A DNA stretch of 10,310 nucleotides from an uncultured Eubacteriales bacterium. Lineage in GTDB: Bacteria; Bacillota; Clostridia; Monoglobales; Monoglobaceae. The stretch is taken from NCBI GenBank assembly GCA_905205855.1, contig CAJLFL010000056.1, positions 1-10,310 on the forward strand. The letters are read 5' to 3'. Position numbers and translations under genes: made by a program. This document shows positions 6,082-10,310 of the stretch, one piece after another (positions within the stretch are counted from its first letter, which is position 1; each line of letters begins with the position of its first letter). The notes beneath the pieces were generated by a model that made no database searches, had not been told where the DNA came from, and saw nothing but the letters and a program-made list of their open reading frames with translations.

Positions 6082-8718
6082 ATGCAGATGCCGGACAGAG
6101 AAGCGCTTACGCCGATGATGCAGCAATATTTTGATGTAAAAGAAAAGTATATGGATTGTATACTTTTATATCGTTTAGGCGACTTTTATGAAATGTTCTT
6201 TGATGATGCACTTACTGCGTCAAGGGTGCTTGATATTACATTAACCGGCAGAAACTGCGGACTTGAAGAAAAAGCGCCCATGTGCGGCGTTCCGTTTCAT
6301 GCAGTGGACGGATATGTGGCAAAGCTGGTGGCAAACGGGTATTCCGCCGCGATATGTGAGCAGGCAGAGGATACGGCAACGGCAAAGGGAATTGTAAAAA
6401 GAGAAGTTATACGTGTAGTTACTCCGGGTACAATTATGGATACTTCTGCGCTCGATGCCGAGAAAAACAACTATCTATGTGCAGTATCTGCAAGCGAAAA
6501 CGGCGCAGGGGCGGCTTTTGTTGACATTACCACAGGCGAATGCTCTGCCATAGAATTTCCGCATAAGGATTATGAAATAGACCTTTTGGGTGAGTCGGCA
6601 AAATATATGCCGTCTGAGGTACTTGTGAATTTAAGGTGTATGGAAAATACCGCTCTTGTTGATGAAATAAGAGATAAGACGCACGGCATAGTCAGAAGTT
6701 ATTACGAATGGGCATTTGAGCCTGACGAGGCGCAGAAAAAGACAATACTTCAGTTCGGAAGCCTCAGTGAGGCAGGACTTGAGGATAAGCCAAACTGCGT
6801 ATCGGCGATAGGCGCAATGCTTTTATATCTTGAAGAAACCCAAAAAACCGATTTGAAAAACCTTAAAAGCGTTGAGGTTACAAAAGACGGAACGCGTATG
6901 CAGCTTGATATATATACACTGCGTAATCTTGAAATAATGGAAACTCTGCGTGACAGAAGCAGCAGAGGAAGTCTTTTGCATACATTAAACAAAACCGGTA
7001 CGCCAATGGGGTCAAGATTGCTGCGGAAATGGATAACATCACCGCTGACAAATTGTGCAATGATTCAGAACCGTCATGTCGCGGTTGATGAGCTTTATAA
7101 AGATCCGATTTTAAGGGCAGAGGTGTCGGAGGCGCTTAAAAATATAACCGATATGGAAAGGCTTATAAACCGTATTGTTTATAAAAATGCTGCTTGCGGT
7201 GATCTTACAGGTTTAAAAAAATCTCTTGCACAGCTGCCAAAGCTTGCGGATTGTCTTAAAAATGTAAAGTCAAGACTTTTAAGGCAATGTTTAAGGGATA
7301 TGGATTTGCTTGAGGATGTTTGCAAACTGATTGACGATACGATAGACGAAGATGCACCGGCAACGCTCAGAAACGGCGGACTTATCAGAAAAGGCTCAAA
7401 TGAAGAACTTGAAAAGGTAAGAAATTTAAGAGATAACGGAACGGCTGTTTTAAATCAGCTTGTAGAAAAGGAAAAAGAAAAAACAGGGATAAAGCTGCTG
7501 AAACTTGGCTATAACAAGGTGTTTGGTTATTATGTGGAAACAACAAAACAGTATGCGGATATTATACCTGATTATTTTATAAGAAAGCAAACTCTTGCAA
7601 ACGGCGAGAGATATATAACGCCTGAACTTAAAGAGGTTGAGGAGGCAGTCCTTGACGCAAGTACAAAGGCAATAGATATGGAATATGAGCTGTTCTGCCA
7701 GATACGTGACAGGGTTGCACAGAATTATGAAAGAATAAGAAGCAGTGCCGAAGCGGTCGCTGAAATTGACGTTATATGTTCATTTGCCGAAACAGCCGAA
7801 AAGAATGGCTATACCATGCCGAAGGTGGATATGGGCGGCAGAATATACATAAAGGACGGACGGCATCCTGTGGTCGAAAGACTTAACCGTACGTCAAGAT
7901 TCATTCCGAATGATGTCATATTGGACAGCGGAGAAAATCAGATTGCGATTATAACCGGCCCTAACATGGCAGGTAAATCAACATATATGAGGCAGACTGC
8001 TCTGATTGTTTTGATGGCGCAGATAGGAAGTTTTGTTCCTGCGGCTGAGGCGGAAATAGGAATAGTTGACAGAATATTTACAAGAGTCGGCGCATCTGAC
8101 GATTTGTCATCAGGGCAGAGTACATTTATGGTAGAGATGAACGAGGTTGCATATATTCTGGATAATGCGACAAATCAAAGCCTTGTGATTCTTGACGAAA
8201 TAGGCAGAGGTACCAGTACATTTGACGGACTTGGAATTGCATGGGCTGTGGTGGAGTATATTGCCGATACCAAAAAGTGCGGTGCAAAGACAATGTTTGC
8301 AACGCATTATCATGAACTGACGCAGCTTGAGGATAAAATTCCGAATGTCAAAAACTATTGCATAGCTGTAAAAAAACGCGGTGACAGTATAAGCTTTTTA
8401 AGAAAAATTATACGCGGCGGAGCGGATGAAAGCTATGGAGTAGATGTTGCGGCGCTTGCAGGAGTGAAAAAGTCAGTCGTAAACCGTGCAAGAGAGATAG
8501 TGGCTTCACTTGAGAGCGAGGATCCGAAAGAGGTGCGCGAGGCAAAAATAAAAACCGGAATAACAGAAAGCCGCACAGACGACAGTCAGATTGACTTCTT
8601 TGCTGCGGAGGAGGATCCTGTTTTAGAGGAGCTTAAAGGACTTGACTTAAATATTATGACTCCGGTTGAGGCGCTTACAAGACTCTATGATTTACAGGCA
8701 AAGGCGAAAAACAGGTAG
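6082..8718 (+). CDS. mutS: DNA mismatch repair protein MutS
   Basis: MutS recognises mismatches and small loops, then acts as an ATP-dependent clamp that recruits MutL. The 878-residue protein has the complete architecture: LTPMMQQY at the N-terminus, the mismatch-wedge motif GDFYEMF with F35 and E37 (Phe-x-Glu), connector and lever regions, then the ABC-type ATPase with Walker A GPNMAGKST (626-634), Walker B LDE (D705, E706) followed by the signature-like IGRGTSTFDG, and the switch histidines THYHE (H742, H744). The C-terminus has the usual MTPVEALTRLYDL segment. With Phe-x-Glu present it is MutS1, not MutS2, and there is no Smr domain. Length is normal (B. subtilis about 860). No key residue is missing. 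It precedes mutL in the same direction, separated by 139 bp, and has hairpins on both sides. Confidence 0.97.
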   Translation: MQMPDREALTPMMQQYFDVKEKYMDCILLYRLGDFYEMFFDDALTASRVLDITLTGRNCGLEEKAPMCGVPFHAVDGYVAKLVANGYSAAICEQAEDTATAKGIVKREVIRVVTPGTIMDTSALDAEKNNYLCAVSASENGAGAAFVDITTGECSAIEFPHKDYEIDLLGESAKYMPSEVLVNLRCMENTALVDEIRDKTHGIVRSYYEWAFEPDEAQKKTILQFGSLSEAGLEDKPNCVSAIGAMLLYLEETQKTDLKNLKSVEVTKDGTRMQLDIYTLRNLEIMETLRDRSSRGSLLHTLNKTGTPMGSRLLRKWITSPLTNCAMIQNRHVAVDELYKDPILRAEVSEALKNITDMERLINRIVYKNAACGDLTGLKKSLAQLPKLADCLKNVKSRLLRQCLRDMDLLEDVCKLIDDTIDEDAPATLRNGGLIRKGSNEELEKVRNLRDNGTAVLNQLVEKEKEKTGIKLLKLGYNKVFGYYVETTKQYADIIPDYFIRKQTLANGERYITPELKEVEEAVLDASTKAIDMEYELFCQIRDRVAQNYERIRSSAEAVAEIDVICSFAETAEKNGYTMPKVDMGGRIYIKDGRHPVVERLNRTSRFIPNDVILDSGENQIAIITGPNMAGKSTYMRQTALIVLMAQIGSFVPAAEAEIGIVDRIFTRVGASDDLSSGQSTFMVEMNEVAYILDNATNQSLVILDEIGRGTSTFDGLGIAWAVVEYIADTKKCGAKTMFATHYHELTQLEDKIPNVKNYCIAVKKRGDSISFLRKIIRGGADESYGVDVAALAGVKKSVVNRAREIVASLESEDPKEVREAKIKTGITESRTDDSQIDFFAAEEDPVLEELKGLDLNIMTPVEALTRLYDLQAKAKNR

Positions 8719-8805
8719 TTAATTACGAGGTACTTTGTAAGAAGTAAAAACACAGGCGATTTTGAGTAATTGCCGAGTATTTTATGCAGCGAAGGCGAAA
8801 ATCAG
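8695..8805 (+). repeat. Imperfect direct repeat of the mutS 3' end
   Basis: The last codons of mutS (8695-8714) reappear 92 nt later at 8787-8805. Both copies share CAG, a core AAGGCGAAAA, and a following CAG, with one 1-nt gap and two mismatches over 20 positions. Weaker similarity (GTTAATTA against GATTAAATTA) continues to about 8817. The second copy is noncoding. It may be a decayed tandem duplication of the gene end, part of a dispersed intergenic repeat, or chance in A-rich sequence. Confidence 0.4.
8731..8774 (+). other. Two short stem-loops in the mutS-mutL spacer
   Basis: TACTT (8731-8735) pairs with AAGTA (8742-8746) around a 6-nt loop. GGCGATT (8755-8761) pairs with AATTGCC (8768-8774) with one G-U pair and a 6-nt loop. 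Neither is followed by a U-tract, so they do not look like an intrinsic terminator. The 139-bp spacer 8719-8857 has no credible gene: the longest ATG frame, at 8785, is nine codons long. Confidence 0.35.
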
Positions 8806-8826
8806 TTGATTAAATTAAGTCACTGG

Positions 8827-8844
8827 TTAGTCGCTTTCGGCTAA
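8827..8844 (+). promoter_or_regulatory. Stem-loop just upstream of mutL ribosome binding site
   Basis: TTAGTCG (8827-8833) pairs with CGGCTAA (8838-8844) around the tetraloop CTTT, seven pairs with one G-U. It ends immediately before the GAGGGCGGTAAGG stretch that serves as the mutL ribosome binding region, with the ATG at 8858. It could shape mutL translation or mark an RNA processing site; both are inference. It could also be chance, since the stem is short. Confidence 0.35.
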
Positions 8845-8857
8845 GAGGGCGGTAAGG

Positions 8858-10310
8858 ATGAATGAGATAAAAGTATTATCCGGTACGGTTGCCGATAAAA
8901 TTGCGGCGGGAGAGGTTGCCGAAAGACCATCGGCGGTTGTAAAAGAACTTGTTGAAAATGCAGTGGATGCGGGTGCGGATAAGATTACTGTTGAAATAAA
9001 AAAAGGCGGAATAGAGTATATAAGAATAGAAGATAACGGCTGCGGAATTCCGGCAGAACAAGCAGAAACCGCATTTTTGCGTCATGCAACAAGCAAATTA
9101 AGACAAATAGATGACCTATACAGTATTCATACTATGGGATTTCGTGGTGAGGCACTGGCGAGCATCTGCGCTGTTGCGGAGGTCGAAATGATAACCAGAA
9201 CCGCAGATGAGGAGGAAGGTCTGTATTTGCTGATGTCACATGGTAAGCCTTGTGACAGACAGTCAATGCCGTGCGGCTGCGGTACGACCATGATTGTAAA
9301 GAGCCTGTTTGCGAATGTTCCTGCCAGAATGAAGTTTTTAAAGAAGGATTCAACCGAGGCGGGTTATGTTGCCGATCTTTTGGGAAGAATTGCGTTATCG
9401 CGTCCGGATATTGCATTTAACTATATTTGTGACGGTAAAGAAATATTTGCCACAAACGGCGACGGCTCACTTAAAAACACAGTGCTGAGAATTTACGGAC
9501 TTGACCACGCACGTGCTGTAAGCGAGGTTGATTATACAGAGGATAATATACGTATAAGCGGCGTAATAGGCAAGCCGGAGCTTGCCAGAGGGAACAGAAC
9601 GCGGCAGACCTTGTTTGTAAACGGAAGGTATGTGAAAAATCATGTTGCGGCAAAGGTGGTAGAGGAGGCATACCGTAATACGATAATGATAGGAAGATTT
9701 CCGTTTTTTGTGCTTAATATTATTATGCCGCCGGAACTGGTGGATGTGAATGTTCATCCTGCAAAAACCGAAATAAAATTTGCAAATGAAAAGCAAATAT
9801 ATGATGTATGCTATCATGCGGTGCGTAATGCGATATATTCATCACAGGAAAGCGAGCAATCGGAAGTATACCAAAAGGCGGAATCTGACGGAAAAACTTC
9901 TGCACCGGTATTTAAAGCGCAAAGACCGCAGGAAATTCAAAGCAGAGAACCGCAGCGTGTTTCGCCGAAGGTTGTTCGTGAATATCTTGAAAATACAATG
10001 CCGGAAAAAGCTGCATTTTCTGCGCCTGAAAAAGCTGAAAGGACTGAATATACAGCTGAGAAAAGCATAAATCCGGCAGAACTTCTTGATATGATATTAA
10101 GCAGTGACGAAGAAAAACAGACAGAAGAAAAAAACGAGAATAAAGCTGCTGATGTATGCGAGCAAATGGAAATCAGTGAAACCGCAGCTATTCCGGAACT
10201 TGAAAAAACTCCGGAGTTTAAGATAGTCGGACAGGTTTTTGATACATATGTTATTTATCAGCGCGGTGATGAAATGTTTATGATAGATCAGCATGCCGCG
10301 CACGAAAGAT
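8858..10310 (+). CDS. mutL: DNA mismatch repair protein MutL, 3' end cut by window
   Basis: MutL links mismatch-bound MutS to strand removal. The 484 codons present contain the complete N-terminal GHKL ATPase: E30 and N34 in KELVENAVDAGA, DNGCGI with D59, GFRGEAL (94-100), and VNVHPAK (297-303). A charged, low-conservation linker rich in Glu, Lys and Pro follows (about 335-450), then the start of the C-terminal dimerisation domain (FKIVGQVFDTYVIY). The window ends inside DQHAAHER, with D477, H479 and E483 of the DQHA(x)2E(x)4E endonuclease motif. This marks it as a nicking MutL of the type found in bacteria without MutH. The frame is open to the edge with no stop, so truncation is only from the window boundary. 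The start is supported by GGTAAGG directly upstream and by the family N-terminus (IKVLSGTVADKIAAGEV). Confidence 0.96.
   Translation, partial: MNEIKVLSGTVADKIAAGEVAERPSAVVKELVENAVDAGADKITVEIKKGGIEYIRIEDNGCGIPAEQAETAFLRHATSKLRQIDDLYSIHTMGFRGEALASICAVAEVEMITRTADEEEGLYLLMSHGKPCDRQSMPCGCGTTMIVKSLFANVPARMKFLKKDSTEAGYVADLLGRIALSRPDIAFNYICDGKEIFATNGDGSLKNTVLRIYGLDHARAVSEVDYTEDNIRISGVIGKPELARGNRTRQTLFVNGRYVKNHVAAKVVEEAYRNTIMIGRFPFFVLNIIMPPELVDVNVHPAKTEIKFANEKQIYDVCYHAVRNAIYSSQESEQSEVYQKAESDGKTSAPVFKAQRPQEIQSREPQRVSPKVVREYLENTMPEKAAFSAPEKAERTEYTAEKSINPAELLDMILSSDEEKQTEEKNENKAADVCEQMEISETAAIPELEKTPEFKIVGQVFDTYVIYQRGDEMFMIDQHAAHER

Noticed and set aside
9780..10070. Plus-strand open frame of 96 codons rich in Lys and Arg
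   Set aside because: It is in another frame of the mutL linker; mutL is open and conserved on both sides, so the basic composition is a by-product of A-rich codons.

Overview
The window reads as chromosomal DNA of a member of the Clostridia (Bacillota). Support comes from strong GGAGG-type ribosome binding sites, A/T-rich spacers, a DUF1385/YqhQ-type protein, a Gx-transporter / NusG-domain-II pair, and the gene order miaB - ymcA-like - mutS - mutL. As I recall it, Bacillus subtilis has the same order with cotE between ymcA and mutS. No genus can be named from this sequence. I see no mobile element, CRISPR array, rRNA or tRNA.

Layout: positions 1-1299 are on the minus strand. They hold, reading right to left, a membrane-anchored NusG-domain-II protein, a Gx-transporter family membrane protein 16 bp behind it, and the N-terminal part of a DUF1385 protein that runs off the left edge and has its own extended -10 promoter. 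A 219-bp divergent spacer (1300-1518) carries promoters for both directions. From 1519 to the right edge everything is on the plus strand: nicotinate phosphoribosyltransferase (pncB), a divergent PRPP-synthetase-like protein, MiaB (overlapping the previous stop by 1 nt), a small YlbF/YmcA-family protein with a cysteine-rich tail, MutS, and MutL (cut by the right edge inside its endonuclease motif).

How the genes fit together: pncB and the PRPP-synthetase-like gene form a plausible NAD-salvage pair, because PncB consumes PRPP. MiaB and the YlbF/YmcA-like protein are both likely Fe-S proteins linked to RNA modification or processing. MutS and MutL are the mismatch-repair pair, and MutL is of the endonuclease type used where MutH is absent. 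The first four plus-strand genes are tightly packed. MutS is instead flanked by two gaps of 138 and 139 bp, both with inverted repeats: an 18-bp near-perfect hairpin before mutS, and three short hairpins plus a partial copy of the mutS 3' end before mutL.

This is mostly a housekeeping region. I found no convincing new system. The points most worth a second look are the hairpins around mutS, the pncB/PRPP-synthetase pairing, the EetA/EetB-like pair, and the cysteine tail of the YmcA-like protein.
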